Of a stretch of 64,000 nt of DNA, positions 32,137 to 42,880 are shown piece after piece; position 1 is the first letter of the stretch; the number at the start of each line of letters is the position of its first letter. The position numbers were made by a program, and so were the translations under genes. The DNA lies in assembly GCF_023657445.1 (NCBI RefSeq), contig NZ_JAGTWY010000001.1:1116001-1180000 (forward strand), read 5' to 3'. The stretch is from Marinobacter sediminum. GTDB lineage: Bacteria; Pseudomonadota; Gammaproteobacteria; Pseudomonadales; Oleiphilaceae. The notes beneath the pieces were generated by a model. That model saw nothing but the letters and a program-made list of their open reading frames with translations, did no database searches and was not told where the DNA came from.

Positions 32137-33741
32137 TCAATTGGTCGTAGTGGTGTTCTGGTAGAAAAAAGCCGCACTCAGAAGTTCCCGGGTATAAGTT
32201 GCACGGGGTGACTGGAAAATCTCAGCGGCGTCTCCGTACTCCACGATCTTCCCATGCTGGAGCACCAGAAGCTTGTGGCTCAGCGCCCTTACGACCGAAA
32301 GATCGTGACTGATAAAAATATAGCTTAGACCATAGCGGCCCTGTATATCTCGAAGGAGCTGGATAACCTGTTTCTGCACCGTACGGTCGAGGGCCGACGT
32401 GGGTTCGTCGAGAATGATCAGATCCGGTTGCAGTACCAGAGCCCGGGCTATGGCTATGCGCTGGCGTTGTCCGCCGGAAAACTCATGGGGGTAGCGATGG
32501 CGGGCTTCCGGGTCCAGCCCGACGTCCGTCAGGGCCTGAATAACCTTTTGGTCATGGCTGGCGAGATTGTCGGGGTCATGAATTTCCAGGCCTTCCCGCA
32601 CGATTTCAGCGATAGACATTCTCGGACTCAGGCTTCCGAAGGGGTCCTGAAATACAATCTGTACCCGACGACGCCAGGGACGAAACTCCTTTTGCGTGAG
32701 GTCAGCCAGTTCCTTGCCTCCAAGCTGAAAGCTGCCGGTACTGGCTGTGAGTTTCAGCAAGGCGTGGCCGATGGTGGTCTTGCCACTGCCACTTTCACCC
32801 ACAATGCCCAGGGTTTCGCCCTTGTCCAGGCTGAAGCTGGCGGTGTTAACCGCGTGAAAATAGGCCTTCACCTTTCCGAACAGGGATTTCTGGGTCGGGA
32901 ACCGGACATCCAGGTCTGTCACTTTCAGAAGCGGCTCGCCGCTCTCTGCCAGCGCCAACGGTGCCTTCGGGGGCTCTGCATCCAGTAGTTTCCGGGTGTA
33001 GGCATGCTGGGGTGACTCGAACAATGTCGGCGTCTCCGCATACTCTACAAGCTTTCCCTGCTCCATAACGGCAACGTGGTCCGCATATCGCCGGACAATG
33101 GTCAGGTCATGGGTAATAAGCAGAATCGCCATACCGAGTTTATGCTGTAGCTCCCGGAGCAACTCCAGAACCTGTTTTTGCACCGTCACATCCAGCGCCG
33201 TTGTCGGTTCGTCCGCGATCAGGAGGTCGGGTTCATTGGCCAGGGCCATAGCGATCATGACCCGCTGTTTCTGCCCGCCGGATAATTGGTGGGGGTAACT
33301 TCCTAGGCGACTCTCCGGGTTCTGGACGCCGACGAGTTCCAGCAGTTCAAGACAGCGCTCTCGGGCCTGTGGACCACGCATGCCCTTGTGCAGAGCCAGG
33401 GTTTCCCCAATCTGCTTTTCCACCGTATGAAGCGGGTTGAGGGAGGTCATTGGCTCCTGGAAGATCATACTGATCTGGCGCCCCCGAATCTGGCGCAGCC
33501 GCTTATCATTGGCCTTGAGCATGTCCTCGCCGCGGAAATGGATCTCTCCGGTCGGGTAACTGGCGTGTCGTTCATCCAGTAGTCGCAGGACCGAAAGTGC
33601 GGAGATGGATTTGCCGGAGCCACTCTCACCAACCAGGGCCAGGGTTTCACCTTCCTGAATGGCAAACGAGAGCGAGTCGACGACCCGGGGACCGTGATCA
33701 AAGCAGATGGATAGATCGGATATCTGAAGCAATTTGCTCAT
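32137..33741 (-). CDS. yejF: Peptide ABC transporter, fused duplicate ATPase
   Basis: A 534-residue protein with two ABC domains in tandem. Domain 1 (about 1-255) has Walker A GESGSGKS and signature LSGGQKQR; domain 2 (about 270-530) has GESGSGKTT and FSGGQRQR, and both have a Walker B ending in DEPT. It powers the YejABEF importer (oligopeptides; microcin C uptake in E. coli). The start at 33741 is one base after the yejE stop; an upstream start would add 15 residues inside yejE. The last gene of yejA-yejB-yejE-yejF. Confidence 0.93.
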   Translation of the reverse strand: MSKLLQISDLSICFDHGPRVVDSLSFAIQEGETLALVGESGSGKSISALSVLRLLDERHASYPTGEIHFRGEDMLKANDKRLRQIRGRQISMIFQEPMTSLNPLHTVEKQIGETLALHKGMRGPQARERCLELLELVGVQNPESRLGSYPHQLSGGQKQRVMIAMALANEPDLLIADEPTTALDVTVQKQVLELLRELQHKLGMAILLITHDLTIVRRYADHVAVMEQGKLVEYAETPTLFESPQHAYTRKLLDAEPPKAPLALAESGEPLLKVTDLDVRFPTQKSLFGKVKAYFHAVNTASFSLDKGETLGIVGESGSGKTTIGHALLKLTASTGSFQLGGKELADLTQKEFRPWRRRVQIVFQDPFGSLSPRMSIAEIVREGLEIHDPDNLASHDQKVIQALTDVGLDPEARHRYPHEFSGGQRQRIAIARALVLQPDLIILDEPTSALDRTVQKQVIQLLRDIQGRYGLSYIFISHDLSVVRALSHKLLVLQHGKIVEYGDAAEIFQSPRATYTRELLSAAFFYQNTTTTN

Positions 33742-33742
33742 A

Positions 33743-34765
33743 TCAGTTCTTTCTCGGATCGAAGGCATCGCGCACGGCTTCACCAACGAACACCAGCAAC
33801 GTCAGCATGATGGACAACGATACGAACGCGGAGATTCCGAGCCAGGGCGCATGAAGGTTCGCTTTGCCCTGCGCGATCAGCTCGCCGAGAGAAGGAGAGC
33901 CGGACGGCAAGCCAAAACCCAGAAAATCCAGGGACGTCAGCCCGGTGATGGCGCCCGTCAGAATGAAGGGCAGGAACGTCAGGGTCGCCACCATTGCATT
34001 CGGTAGGATATGCCGGAACATGATTTTTCTGTTATCCAGCCCCAGCGCCCTCGCGGCTTTAACATATTCGAAGTTTCTGGCCCTCAGGAATTCGGCACGA
34101 ACCACATCTACCAGCCCCATCCAACTGAAGAGAAGCATGATCCCGAGCAGCCACCAGAAGTTTGGCTGCACGATACTGGACAGGATGATCAACAGGTAAA
34201 GCACCGGTAGCCCGGACCAAACCTCGATGAAGCGTTGGCCAAGGAGATCGATTTTGCCGCCGTAATAACCCTGTATTGCACCCACGGCCACCCCGACAAT
34301 GCAGCTGGCAAAGGTCAGGGTAAGACCGAACAGCACGGAGATGCGAAAACCATAGATGACACGTGCGGCCACGTCTCGCCCCTGGTCATCTGTTCCCAGC
34401 CAGTTTTCTGGGCTAGGCGGTGCAGGTGAGGGGACATCAAGGTCATAGTTGATCGTGTCGTAGCTGAATTTAATCGGCGGCCAGAGTATCCAGCCGTTGT
34501 CCTTGATTTCCTGGGCGATGAAGGGATCACGGTAATCCGCGTCCGTGGGCAGGAAGCCACCGAAGGTTTCTTCCGGTACTGATTCGACGACCGGGAAGTA
34601 AAGGTCGCCCTTATAGGAGACGATGAGAGGCGAATCGTTGGCAAGGAACTCTGCGGCCAGGGCGAGGCCAAACAGGACGATGAACAGCCATAGCGACCAG
34701 TATCCGCGACGGTTGGCCCGAAAGTTTTTGAGGCGGCGTTCCTGGATCGGGGTTAGGGATCTCAT
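33743..34765 (-). CDS. yejE: Peptide ABC transporter permease YejE
   Basis: A 340-residue inner-membrane permease of the DppC/OppC type with a longer N-terminal periplasmic region, as in YejE. It starts with the basic RLKNFRANRRGYWSLW segment before the first helix. After a long periplasmic loop (about 50-135) come the remaining helices, with the EAA-type coupling motif RNFEYVKAARALGLDNRKI. It starts 2 bases after the yejB stop and ends one base before yejF, so the three are tightly coupled. Confidence 0.93.
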   Translation of the reverse strand: MRSLTPIQERRLKNFRANRRGYWSLWLFIVLFGLALAAEFLANDSPLIVSYKGDLYFPVVESVPEETFGGFLPTDADYRDPFIAQEIKDNGWILWPPIKFSYDTINYDLDVPSPAPPSPENWLGTDDQGRDVAARVIYGFRISVLFGLTLTFASCIVGVAVGAIQGYYGGKIDLLGQRFIEVWSGLPVLYLLIILSSIVQPNFWWLLGIMLLFSWMGLVDVVRAEFLRARNFEYVKAARALGLDNRKIMFRHILPNAMVATLTFLPFILTGAITGLTSLDFLGFGLPSGSPSLGELIAQGKANLHAPWLGISAFVSLSIMLTLLVFVGEAVRDAFDPRKN

Positions 34766-34767
34766 GG

Positions 34768-35853
34768 TCAGGCCCCCTCCCGGCTTTCGAAATCAATGCG
34801 GGGGTCTACCAGCACGTAGGTAATGTCGCTCACCAGTTTCAGAACCAGACCCATGAGCGTGAATATATAGAGTGTTCCGAAAATCACCGGGTAGTCTCGG
34901 TTCAGTGCCGCCTCAAAGCCCAGAAGGCCAAGGCCGTCCAGTGAAAAAATAACCTCAATGAGCAGAGATCCGGTGAAGAAGAGGGATACCAGGACCCCCG
35001 GGAGGCTGGCAATCACAATCAACATGGCATTGCGGAATACGTGGCCGTAGAGCACCTGCCGCTCGTCCAGGCCCTTGGCTTTGGCGGTGACGACGTAGTG
35101 TTTGCCGATCTCATCCAGGAACGAGTTTTTGGTCAAGAGCGTGAGGGTGGCAAAGCCGCCAATGACGTTAGCTGTTACCGGGAGTGCCAGATGCCAGAAA
35201 TAGTCGCCAACCTTCTGGTACCAGGTGAGGTCATCAAAATTAGCCGAAGTCAGGCCTCTGAGAGGGAACCAGTCGAAATAGCTCCCGCCGGCGAACAGCA
35301 CAATCAGCAGAATGGCAAACAGAAACCCGGGAATAGCGTAGCCAATCACAATGGCGGAGCTGCTCCATACATCGAACCGGGAACCGTCTGTAACGGCCTT
35401 GCGGATGCCCAGGGGAATGGAAATAAAGTAGATGATCAGAGTGGACCAGAGCCCGATCGAAATGGACACCGGCATCTTGTCCAGAATCAGGTCGATAACG
35501 CTTTTTTCCCGGAAGAAGGAGTCGCCGAAATCGAAGGTGGCATAGTCGCCAAGCATTTTGAAGAAACGCTCGTGGGGTGGCTTGTCGAAGCCGTACATCA
35601 CTTCAATTTCTTTCAGAAGTTCGTCGGGAATGCCCCGGGAACCCCGGCTGTCTCCTGAAGCGGTCGAGACTTCGCTGCCGGTGTCACCACCGGATGCCCG
35701 TGCGAGAGCGCTGCCACCATGCCCCTCCATTTCGGCGATCAGTTGTTCTACCGGTCCACCCGGGGCGGCCTGAACAATGACAAAGTTCAGCAGCATTATC
35801 CCGATCAGTGTCGGGATAATCAGGGCCAGCCTTCGGAGAATATAGATACCCAT
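34768..35853 (-). CDS. yejB: Peptide ABC transporter permease YejB
   Basis: A 361-residue DppB/OppB-type permease: a first helix (about 9-30), then a long periplasmic loop (about 31-135), then five helices. The loop includes a Gly/Ser/Ala-rich stretch (about 45-70, [19 protein letters not shown]) that looks like a flexible insertion. The EAA-type coupling motif is near [17 protein letters not shown]. The C-terminal [12 protein letters not shown] is typical of the group. yejA lies 46 bases upstream. Confidence 0.92.
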   Translation of the reverse strand: MGIYILRRLALIIPTLIGIMLLNFVIVQAAPGGPVEQLIAEMEGHGGSALARASGGDTGSEVSTASGDSRGSRGIPDELLKEIEVMYGFDKPPHERFFKMLGDYATFDFGDSFFREKSVIDLILDKMPVSISIGLWSTLIIYFISIPLGIRKAVTDGSRFDVWSSSAIVIGYAIPGFLFAILLIVLFAGGSYFDWFPLRGLTSANFDDLTWYQKVGDYFWHLALPVTANVIGGFATLTLLTKNSFLDEIGKHYVVTAKAKGLDERQVLYGHVFRNAMLIVIASLPGVLVSLFFTGSLLIEVIFSLDGLGLLGFEAALNRDYPVIFGTLYIFTLMGLVLKLVSDITYVLVDPRIDFESREGA

Positions 35854-35899
35854 CTAGCGCAGGGTTCCTTCCGTTACTACTCGGTTCAGAATCGGTTGC

Positions 35900-37729
35900 T
35901 CAGGGCTTTACCCACCAGTTGTTCAGGTCAAAACCGTTCTTGGGCGTCATTTCGGGGCGCACGAACCGCTTCCAGTAAGCCACGCGATCCCGGGCAAGGT
36001 ACCAGTGGGGAATAACATAGTGGCCATGCAACAGCACACGATCAAGTGCCCTGACTCGCTGGACCAGCTCCTCACGGTCCGGTGCCTGGATAACCATACT
36101 GACAAGCTCGTCCACGACGGGATCGTTAACACCCATATAGTTCCTGGACCCAACCGCGTCGACGTTGGATGAGTGCCAGTATTCCCGCTGCTCATTGCCG
36201 GGGGAGTCGGACTGGGGCAGGACCTGGGTAATAATGTCAAAATCAAACTCCCGCACTCGCTGGACATACTGATTGCTGTCCACGAGTCGGACGGACACGT
36301 CAATGCCGAGTTTGGCCAGGTTATTCTTGAAAGGCAGGACAACCCGTTCAAAGCTCTTCTGGAAAAGCAGGATTTCAAAGGCCAGGGGCTCACCGGTTTT
36401 TTCATGGATCATCTTGCCGTCGCGGACAACATAGCCGGCAGAACGCAGTAGCTCCAGAGCGGCCCGGAGATTCTTTCTCAATCCCTGCTGCCCGTCGGTT
36501 TCGGGCGGAGTATAGACTTCTGTGAATACCTTCTTGGCCAGATCTCCCCTGAATGGTTCCAGAATCTCAAGTTCGCGACCCTCTGGAAGCCCGGAAGAGG
36601 CGAGGTCACTGTTTTCGAAGTAGCTGCCAGTTCGGGTGTACTGTCCGTAGAACAGATTCTTGTTCGCCCACTCGAAATCAAATCCATACGCGAGTGCCTC
36701 GCGCACCCTGGGATCACTGAAGACCTTCCGGCGGGTGTTAAACACGAAACCCTGCATGCCAGTAGGCCGGTGATGTTCAATAGCTTCGGTCACGATTTTG
36801 CCGGCATCAAATTTTGGTCCGGTATAGGCCGTTGCCCAGTTCTTGGCTGAGCTTTCCTGGCGGAAGTCGAAGTTGCCCGCTTTGAACGCTTCCAGAGCCA
36901 CGGTGTCATCCGTGTAGTAGTCATAGCGAATGCTGTCAAAGTTGAACCGGCCGTTGCGAACCCCGAGATTCTGGGCCCAGTAATCCTTCACACGCTCATA
37001 GGTGACGGAGCGTCCGGCCTCAAATTCGCCAATACGATAGGGGCCGCTACCAACAGGCGGTGTAAGTCCGTTCTCACCAAAATCCCGGGTTTCCCAGTAG
37101 TGAGCCGGCAGAATGGGCATCTGACCGAGAATCAGGGGAAGTTCGCGGTTTTTGGTTTCCCCGAAATCGAAGCGGACACGGTGGGGACTCTCAATCGTGA
37201 TTTTGGAAACGTCCGCGTAGTAGTTTCGGAAAAACGGGTGCCCCTCGTTGGTAAGTATATTAAACGAGAATTTTACATCTTCAGCCGTAATGGGCTCTCC
37301 GTCATGGAAACGGGCTTCTTTGCGAAGGTTAAAGATGACGTAACTGCGGTCGGTCGGCGTCTCAAGAGATTCTGCTATCAGACCGTAGGCAGAAAAAGGT
37401 TCATCGGCGGAGGATTCAAGCAGGGTATCGTACAGGTAGGTGCTGATACCGGCCGCTGCTACACCCCTGATATCGAATGGGTTGAACGAATCAAAGCCGT
37501 TGGCGACAACCGCCATTTTCAGAGTGCCGCCTTTCGGAGCATCCGGATTCACGTAGTCAAAGTGTGCAAAGTCGCCGGGGTATTTGGGCGAACCGTGCAT
37601 CGCTATACCGGCCTGAGGCGCGATGGAATCCGATGTATCTACGCTGGCGAACAAGGGGGAAGAAGTGGCCAGCAAGGTAAGGGAAGTGAGGATCGACGTA
37701 AGGTATGAGGCTGTCCGTATGCTTGTCAT
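35900..37729 (-). CDS. yejA: Periplasmic peptide-binding protein YejA
   Basis: A 609-residue solute-binding protein of family 5 with a Sec signal peptide (about 1-28, ending SSPLFA). It contains APKGGTLKMAVVANGFDSFNPF, typical of YejA, and DSIRYDYYTDDTVALEAFKAG. It delivers peptides to YejBE. The start at 37729 places the signal peptide correctly; an earlier codon adds 12 charged residues. It is first in the yejABEF run. A 12-bp imperfect hairpin lies just upstream in the leader. Confidence 0.92.
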   Translation of the reverse strand: MTSIRTASYLTSILTSLTLLATSSPLFASVDTSDSIAPQAGIAMHGSPKYPGDFAHFDYVNPDAPKGGTLKMAVVANGFDSFNPFDIRGVAAAGISTYLYDTLLESSADEPFSAYGLIAESLETPTDRSYVIFNLRKEARFHDGEPITAEDVKFSFNILTNEGHPFFRNYYADVSKITIESPHRVRFDFGETKNRELPLILGQMPILPAHYWETRDFGENGLTPPVGSGPYRIGEFEAGRSVTYERVKDYWAQNLGVRNGRFNFDSIRYDYYTDDTVALEAFKAGNFDFRQESSAKNWATAYTGPKFDAGKIVTEAIEHHRPTGMQGFVFNTRRKVFSDPRVREALAYGFDFEWANKNLFYGQYTRTGSYFENSDLASSGLPEGRELEILEPFRGDLAKKVFTEVYTPPETDGQQGLRKNLRAALELLRSAGYVVRDGKMIHEKTGEPLAFEILLFQKSFERVVLPFKNNLAKLGIDVSVRLVDSNQYVQRVREFDFDIITQVLPQSDSPGNEQREYWHSSNVDAVGSRNYMGVNDPVVDELVSMVIQAPDREELVQRVRALDRVLLHGHYVIPHWYLARDRVAYWKRFVRPEMTPKNGFDLNNWWVKP

Positions 37730-37757
37730 AGTTCTCGCACGTTCCGGAATGTCAGGC

Positions 37758-37787
37758 CGGTGCACCGAAATCCGATTCGGCGCACCG
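37758..37787 (-). other. Imperfect hairpin in the yejA leader
   Basis: Arms 37758-37769 and 37776-37787 match at 11 of 12 positions around a 6-base loop. It lies between the mltD stop and the yejA start (both on the minus strand). There is no T-run on the minus strand, so it may be a weak terminator for mltD or a leader structure. Confidence 0.35.
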
Positions 37788-37854
37788 TTGGGCCCCTGGA
37801 GAGCCCTTATGATTCTTGTCGTTACGGAAAGTTCCAGCTCTCGTGCTCTGTGAG

Positions 37855-39609
37855 CTAGGGGCTGTTCCGAATATCGACGTAGAGTACCAGACTTTGTCCC
37901 GGTTGCAGATAACGCGAGGTGTTGAGGTCGTTCCAGCTTGCGATGTCCCGCACATTCACCGCAAACCGGCTGGCGATTGTCGATAGCGAGTCACCCTTGC
38001 GGACGCGGTATCCAACTTTCCTGACCATGGCGTTGCCCCTGGTGCTGTTGGAAGCCACGAGCGTGGGTTGGCTGGTTTTTGACCAGATTACCAGCTTCTT
38101 GCCGGGAATCAGAGGATCACCTGGCGCCATGCCATTCCATGCGGCGACTTCTCGTACAGAGACCCTGTGCTCCCGGGCGATATCCCAGAACGTGTCGCCG
38201 CTCCTTACGGTGTAGCGGACTTTGTTGCCATCCCGTTTGCGGTCCTGTTTTCGTTCGAGGCGTTGGGAGGCACTCAGGGCATAGGTATCCGAACCTTTGC
38301 TGGCCGAAGGTATCATTAATCTCTGGCCGATCCTGATCAGGTCGCTGTTGAGTTTGTTTACCTGCTGAATAACCGCAGGCGTGGTAGAGAACTTACGGGC
38401 GATAGTGATCAGGCTGTCACCGGACTTCACCCGATAGTTCTGCCAGGAAACCCTTTGTTTGGCCGGAATCTCTTTCAGGGCGGTCCGGAATGTTTCGGCG
38501 CTTTCCTTCGGGACCAGGAGCCGGTGAGGGCCGTCGGGATTCGTGGCCCAGCGGTTGTAAGTGGGATTCAGCAGGTAGACTTCATCCACATCGACGGCCG
38601 CCAGTTTGGCGGCCTCTGCGAGGTCCAGCTGGGAACCGGTTTCAACGATCTCAAAGTAGGGCTCGTCCTTCAGGGCAGGGAGTTCAATGCCATAGTCCTG
38701 CGGTTTATCAAAGATCTTGGCCAGCGCGATCAGTTTCGGCACGTAATGACGCGTTTCGCGAGGAAGTTGAAGTGACCAGAAGTCCTGCGGCCGGTTCAGC
38801 TTGCGGTTCCGGCGCATAGCACTGGAGACGGTCCCGCCACCACTATTGTACGCCGCCAATGCAAGCGTATAGTCGCCGTCAAAACGCCCTGTCAGCCGCT
38901 CCAGGTAGGTCAGTGCAGCGTCTGTGGCTTCAACCACATCGCGGCGGTCATCATGCCACCAGCTCTGGGTCAGGCCAAAGTACTTGCCTGTTGATGGGAT
39001 AAACTGCCAGAGACCGGCTGCGCGGCCATGGGAATAGGCAAATGGGTCGAAGGCGCTCTCAACCACGGGAAGCAGCGCAAACTCCGTGGGGAGCCCGCGT
39101 TTCTCCGTCTCTGACAGAATGTAATGAAGGTACCGACTGCCGCGTTCGACCACCCGGTTGATGTAGCCAGGGTGTGTTGAGTACCAGTTGAGCTGATCGC
39201 GGACCCGATCATTGTCTATGTCGTGATCCAGGGCAAATCCACTCCTGAGGCGCTGCCAGAGATCGGTTTGCTGTGCCGACTCATCCGCTGTCTGCTGCTC
39301 GGGATTATCAAGTTTCTGACGGGCTTCCCGGGCGGCCACCCGGAGTTCCGGCGCAATGGCCTCATCCAGTGCGGCTTCAGGTGTTGCAGCATCTTCCTGT
39401 CCGGATTCAACCGATTGCTTCAGGCTTTCATCGCCCGTTGCGACGGTGACTTCATCGGATTCCAGAGGGTTGCCAAAGCTTTCCTGCGTGTCTGCATCGT
39501 TGAGCCAGGTGGTGGGGTTTACCCAGGAATCACCCGGTTGTTCAAAGACGCTGCAGCCACTGGCAAGGGCACCTGTTAGAACGAGCAGTGACAATCGTTT
39601 GACCGACAT
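37855..39609 (-). CDS. mltD: Membrane-bound lytic murein transglycosylase D
   Basis: A 584-residue lipoprotein. The lipobox is LASGC, with the lipid-carrying cysteine at about residue 19. The catalytic SLT domain (about 150-290) has the active Glu in LLPVVESAFDPFAYS and GLWQFIPSTGKYFGL. Three C-terminal LysM peptidoglycan-binding repeats begin YRVKSGDSL, YTVRSGDTF and YRVRKGDSL. MltD cleaves peptidoglycan to make 1,6-anhydro products. The start at 39609 gives the lipoprotein signal directly; an earlier start adds 18 residues. The neighbouring gloB is its usual partner. Confidence 0.94.
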   Translation of the reverse strand: MSVKRLSLLVLTGALASGCSVFEQPGDSWVNPTTWLNDADTQESFGNPLESDEVTVATGDESLKQSVESGQEDAATPEAALDEAIAPELRVAAREARQKLDNPEQQTADESAQQTDLWQRLRSGFALDHDIDNDRVRDQLNWYSTHPGYINRVVERGSRYLHYILSETEKRGLPTEFALLPVVESAFDPFAYSHGRAAGLWQFIPSTGKYFGLTQSWWHDDRRDVVEATDAALTYLERLTGRFDGDYTLALAAYNSGGGTVSSAMRRNRKLNRPQDFWSLQLPRETRHYVPKLIALAKIFDKPQDYGIELPALKDEPYFEIVETGSQLDLAEAAKLAAVDVDEVYLLNPTYNRWATNPDGPHRLLVPKESAETFRTALKEIPAKQRVSWQNYRVKSGDSLITIARKFSTTPAVIQQVNKLNSDLIRIGQRLMIPSASKGSDTYALSASQRLERKQDRKRDGNKVRYTVRSGDTFWDIAREHRVSVREVAAWNGMAPGDPLIPGKKLVIWSKTSQPTLVASNSTRGNAMVRKVGYRVRKGDSLSTIASRFAVNVRDIASWNDLNTSRYLQPGQSLVLYVDIRNSP

Positions 39610-39765
39610 AGAATACTTCCGGCTCAGAGTTGAAGCCGGATCGTATGTCTGAAAATCCGGCATATTTAGTGGGTTACGTCCACAAAGTCTTACTAATTCT
39701 ATGGGACGCCTTTTCGGGCGGTCAAGAAACCTCTCGTTACGGCCTTGAGAGAAATTGTTAACCGA

Positions 39766-40560
39766 TCAGAAGTTGTCTTTGCCATGTCTGATGGCAGCAA
39801 AGATGGCATTCTCGGAATCGGCAGGCAGTCCGTTGCGCGCACAGTAGTTCCTGGCAGCATCAACGACCATCGGGTCATCCCAGCGCAGAAACGGGTTTAA
39901 CTTTTTTTCCTCACCCAGAATCGACGGTACCGTTGGTTCTCCCTTTTCCCGTCGCTCTTTGCAGCGATGCTCAAAGCTTTGCAGCCCCTCGTCCTGGGGC
40001 AGCCAGCTGCGGGCAAATTTCAGGTTGGCGAGCGTGTATTCGTGGGCACAATAGACCGCAGTTCTGTCTGGAAGGGCACGCAGGGTCTGCAGGGATTGCC
40101 GCATTTGCTCCGGAGTTCCTTCGAAAAGCCGACCGCAGCCCGAGACAAACAGGGTGTCTCCGCAGAAAAGCACGGGCCGTTGGTTCACCTCAACGTCAGA
40201 GAAATAGGCAATATGGTCCAGTGTATGCCCGGGCACCCCGAGTACCTGGAAGGTCATGGTTTCCCAGATCACCTCATCACCGGGGTGGACCGCATTGGTG
40301 GAGCCCTGGAAGGGAGACTCCGCAGGCCCGGTGATGCGGCAGTCCGGAAAGGCTTTTACCAGCTCGTCCACGCCACCGACATGGTCTGGGTGGTGATGCG
40401 TAATGAGAATGGTGTCGAGGATAAGGTTCCGGTCTTTCAGATGATCAAGAACGGGTTTTGCCTGGCCGGGGTCCACCACCAGGGCCTTGCAGCTTTCCGG
40501 GTCTGAAAGGCACCAGATATAGTTGTCGCTAAACGCAGGAATGGCAGAAATGGTGAGCAT
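39766..40560 (-). CDS. gloB: Hydroxyacylglutathione hydrolase (glyoxalase II)
   Basis: A 264-residue metallo-beta-lactamase-fold hydrolase that splits S-lactoylglutathione to lactate and glutathione. The binuclear metal motif is [11 protein letters not shown], with further ligands in [17 protein letters not shown] and YCAHEYT. The C-terminal glutathione-binding domain contains [15 protein letters not shown]. Start at [16 protein letters not shown]; a codon 4 residues earlier is less likely. It is divergent from the methyltransferase gene with 97 bases between, as in Pseudomonas. Confidence 0.95.
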   Translation of the reverse strand: MLTISAIPAFSDNYIWCLSDPESCKALVVDPGQAKPVLDHLKDRNLILDTILITHHHPDHVGGVDELVKAFPDCRITGPAESPFQGSTNAVHPGDEVIWETMTFQVLGVPGHTLDHIAYFSDVEVNQRPVLFCGDTLFVSGCGRLFEGTPEQMRQSLQTLRALPDRTAVYCAHEYTLANLKFARSWLPQDEGLQSFEHRCKERREKGEPTVPSILGEEKKLNPFLRWDDPMVVDAARNYCARNGLPADSENAIFAAIRHGKDNF

Positions 40561-40657
40561 AAGACCCCACATGTGCTAGACGAATGTGACTGATATGATA
40601 GAGCATTAAACACACGGCCCCAACAACGGGATCTGTGGTTTGCGGGAGTGACACGGC

Positions 40658-41449
40658 GTGAATGAGCCTAAAGCAATCGATTATCCGGCCCGAAACGAGG
40701 GTTTTGAACGATGGTTCCAGACTCCTCTCGGTCGGGCATTGCTGGCGGATCAGAGGCTTATGCTGGAGAACGAACTGGGGCGACTCACGGGGGCCAGGCA
40801 GTTGCAGGTAGGTGTCAGCCATCGTTTGCCCCTTGCCACTGGTACAGATTTCTCCCAGAAAATCATTACCACACCTCGCTGGTATCCGGACATTCCGGAT
40901 GGTGTCGCCATTTGTGATGCCGATGAGCTGCCGTTCCCCGGCGATTCCATGGATCTTGTGGTGCTGCATCACACTGCCGATTTCACCCGCTATCCTCATC
41001 AGGTTCTTCGTGAAGCGGCCCGGGTACTCCGTGGTGAGGGCTCGATTGCCCTGGTTGGTTTCAACCCAATGAGTTTATGGGGGGCAAGAAAGCTTGTTTC
41101 GCGGCATCGGGAAGGCCCCTGGGGTGGTCGCTTCATGCTCCGTGGGCGCATGGAGGATTGGCTTCATCTGCTGGGATTCAATGTTGAACTGTCCGTTACC
41201 CGCTTTTTTCGTCTTCCCGTTCAGCGAAGTGGACGCAAGACCCAAAGTCGTATTGATCTGATGCTTTCGGGAAAGACCCTCCTGCCTGTGGGTGCCTATT
41301 ACTGTATCCTTGCCAAAAAACGGGTTTGCGCCCGAATTCCTCGGCGTCCGGCCTGGCGCCAGGCAAAAGTAATCACGCTTCCCGGTACGGGAACGGTCGG
41401 TGCTTCCAGGGGGTTGGCACGTCGGCGTATGCACACCCCACAAGAATGA
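40658..41449 (+). CDS. SAM-dependent methyltransferase (type 11)
   Basis: A 263-residue protein with a class I methyltransferase core. A conserved N-terminal [11 protein letters not shown] is followed by [27 protein letters not shown], which holds the motif II/III acid and the DAxxLPF pattern, and a post-core [21 protein letters not shown]. It is placed between gloB and rnhA, a conserved neighbour set in Pseudomonas and relatives. The substrate is unknown. The start is GTG with GGGAG upstream. The C-terminal 40 residues are basic and poorly conserved in style. Confidence 0.82.
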   Translation: MNEPKAIDYPARNEGFERWFQTPLGRALLADQRLMLENELGRLTGARQLQVGVSHRLPLATGTDFSQKIITTPRWYPDIPDGVAICDADELPFPGDSMDLVVLHHTADFTRYPHQVLREAARVLRGEGSIALVGFNPMSLWGARKLVSRHREGPWGGRFMLRGRMEDWLHLLGFNVELSVTRFFRLPVQRSGRKTQSRIDLMLSGKTLLPVGAYYCILAKKRVCARIPRRPAWRQAKVITLPGTGTVGASRGLARRRMHTPQE

Positions 41450-41468
41450 TTCAGTGATAGGAGAAGTC

Positions 41469-41912
41469 ATGTCCGGCAAGGTAGTTCTTTATACCGATGG
41501 CGCATGCAAAGGCAACCCCGGTCCCGGCGGCTGGGGCGTGGTTCTGAGCTACGGTGATGCGCGTAAAACCATGCATGGCGGAGAGGCAAATACAACCAAT
41601 AACCGAATGGAGCTGATGGCGGCTATTCGGGGGCTGGAGGCACTAAAGCGCTCCTGTGAGGTTGAGCTCTATACCGATTCCCAGTATGTGCGCAAGGGCA
41701 TTACCGAGTGGATGTCCGGCTGGAAACGAAATGGTTGGAAAACTGCAGCAAAGAAACCAGTAAAAAATGAGGATCTCTGGCGGGAGCTGGATTCGGAGGT
41801 AGGCAGGCACCGGGTTAACTGGCACTGGGTCAAGGGTCATGCAGGCATTCCCGACAACGAACTGGCCGATGAACTGGCTAATCGCGGCGTGGCCGAACTG
41901 ACTAACGCCTGA
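41469..41912 (+). CDS. rnhA: Ribonuclease HI
   Basis: RNase HI (147 residues) removes RNA from RNA-DNA hybrids such as Okazaki primers and R-loops. Catalytic residues are visible: Asp10 in [12 protein letters not shown], the Glu of [10 protein letters not shown], the Asp of [11 protein letters not shown], and the C-terminal [16 protein letters not shown]. The start at 41469 begins MSGKVV and follows GGAG; a start 23 residues earlier lies inside the methyltransferase gene and does not match the family. dnaQ follows after 27 bases, the classic rnhA-dnaQ pair. Confidence 0.97.
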   Translation: MSGKVVLYTDGACKGNPGPGGWGVVLSYGDARKTMHGGEANTTNNRMELMAAIRGLEALKRSCEVELYTDSQYVRKGITEWMSGWKRNGWKTAAKKPVKNEDLWRELDSEVGRHRVNWHWVKGHAGIPDNELADELANRGVAELTNA

Positions 41913-41939
41913 AACTGACAATAGTGAGTAGCAAGTGTC

Positions 41940-42650
41940 ATGAGACAAATCGTACTGGATACAGAGACGACCGGTATTGACCCTTCAGAAGGACACCGGA
42001 TTATCGAAATCGGTTGCGTCGAGTTGATGGAGCGACAGCCTACCGGCCGAAACTACCACGTCTATATCAATCCCGAGCGGGAAGTGGAGGCTGAGGCGAT
42101 AACCATCCACGGTATCACCAACGAATTCTTGGTGGACAAGCCCAGGTTCGCCGAAATCGCCGACGAATTTTTCGAGTTCATCAAGGGTGCCGAGTTGGTC
42201 ATCCATAACGCGGCCTTCGACGTGGGCTTCATGGACTCTGAGTTTGCGCGCCTCAAACCAGTCAGAAAAACCGCAGAGAACTGCGGCATCGTGGATTCGT
42301 TGGCCATTGCCCGCAAAAAGCATCCGGGTCAGAAGAATAATCTGGATGCACTGTGCAAGCGCTACGGGGTCGACAACAGTAACCGGGACCTGCACGGCGC
42401 CTTGCTAGATGCGGAAATCCTGGCGGACGTTTACCTTCTTCTGACCGGTGGCCAAACGGCCCTTTCTCTGGATGCGGGTTCCGATAGCGGTGGTGTTTCC
42501 GGAGGTATCCGCAGGTTGCCTGCTGACCGGAGCAGGCTCTCTGTCGTCCGTGCGTCTGATGACGAAATGGGTGCCCATGAAGAATTCATGTCAATGCTGG
42601 AGAAAAAGGCAGGAGGGACTGTGTGGGGAAAACTTGAGCAAACGGAATGA
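41940..42650 (+). CDS. dnaQ: DNA polymerase III epsilon subunit (proofreading exonuclease)
   Basis: DnaQ (236 residues) is the 3'-5' exonuclease of the Pol III core. It has the DEDDh set: Asp7 and Glu9 in VLDTETTGIDP, the NAAFDVGFMDSEF segment, and HGALLDAEILADVYL. The C-terminal 55 residues are a linker plus the region that binds the alpha subunit. Length is normal. The next gene is 230 bases away, so dnaQ likely ends the gloB-divergent operon. Confidence 0.96.
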   Translation: MRQIVLDTETTGIDPSEGHRIIEIGCVELMERQPTGRNYHVYINPEREVEAEAITIHGITNEFLVDKPRFAEIADEFFEFIKGAELVIHNAAFDVGFMDSEFARLKPVRKTAENCGIVDSLAIARKKHPGQKNNLDALCKRYGVDNSNRDLHGALLDAEILADVYLLLTGGQTALSLDAGSDSGGVSGGIRRLPADRSRLSVVRASDDEMGAHEEFMSMLEKKAGGTVWGKLEQTE

Positions 42651-42691
42651 GAACTGTGTCGGGGTGTACCAAATGTTACATTCTGCCTTTC

Positions 42692-42719
42692 TTGAGCTAC
42701 TTGAGTTTTGTGTTATAAG
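42692..42719 (+). promoter_or_regulatory. Candidate fimL promoter
   Basis: TTGAGC (42692-42697) and TATAAG (42714-42719) are 16 bases apart in the 230-base gap between dnaQ and fimL. The rest of the gap shows no gene; a clear CRP/Vfr palindrome was not seen. Confidence 0.4.
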
Positions 42720-42880
42720 TAATGATAAGTTCGCCATTTTTTCGCGGACGTCGCTGTATAAGAGCGGTATTGGCCGGGAAGGGTTCAGCCGGCTCATAAC
42801 AAAAAGGTTTGCGGCCCACACAGCGAACCACAGTCATTATGAGGAAGCGGTAGTCTCCGCGCATTTAACAGGAAGCGTTT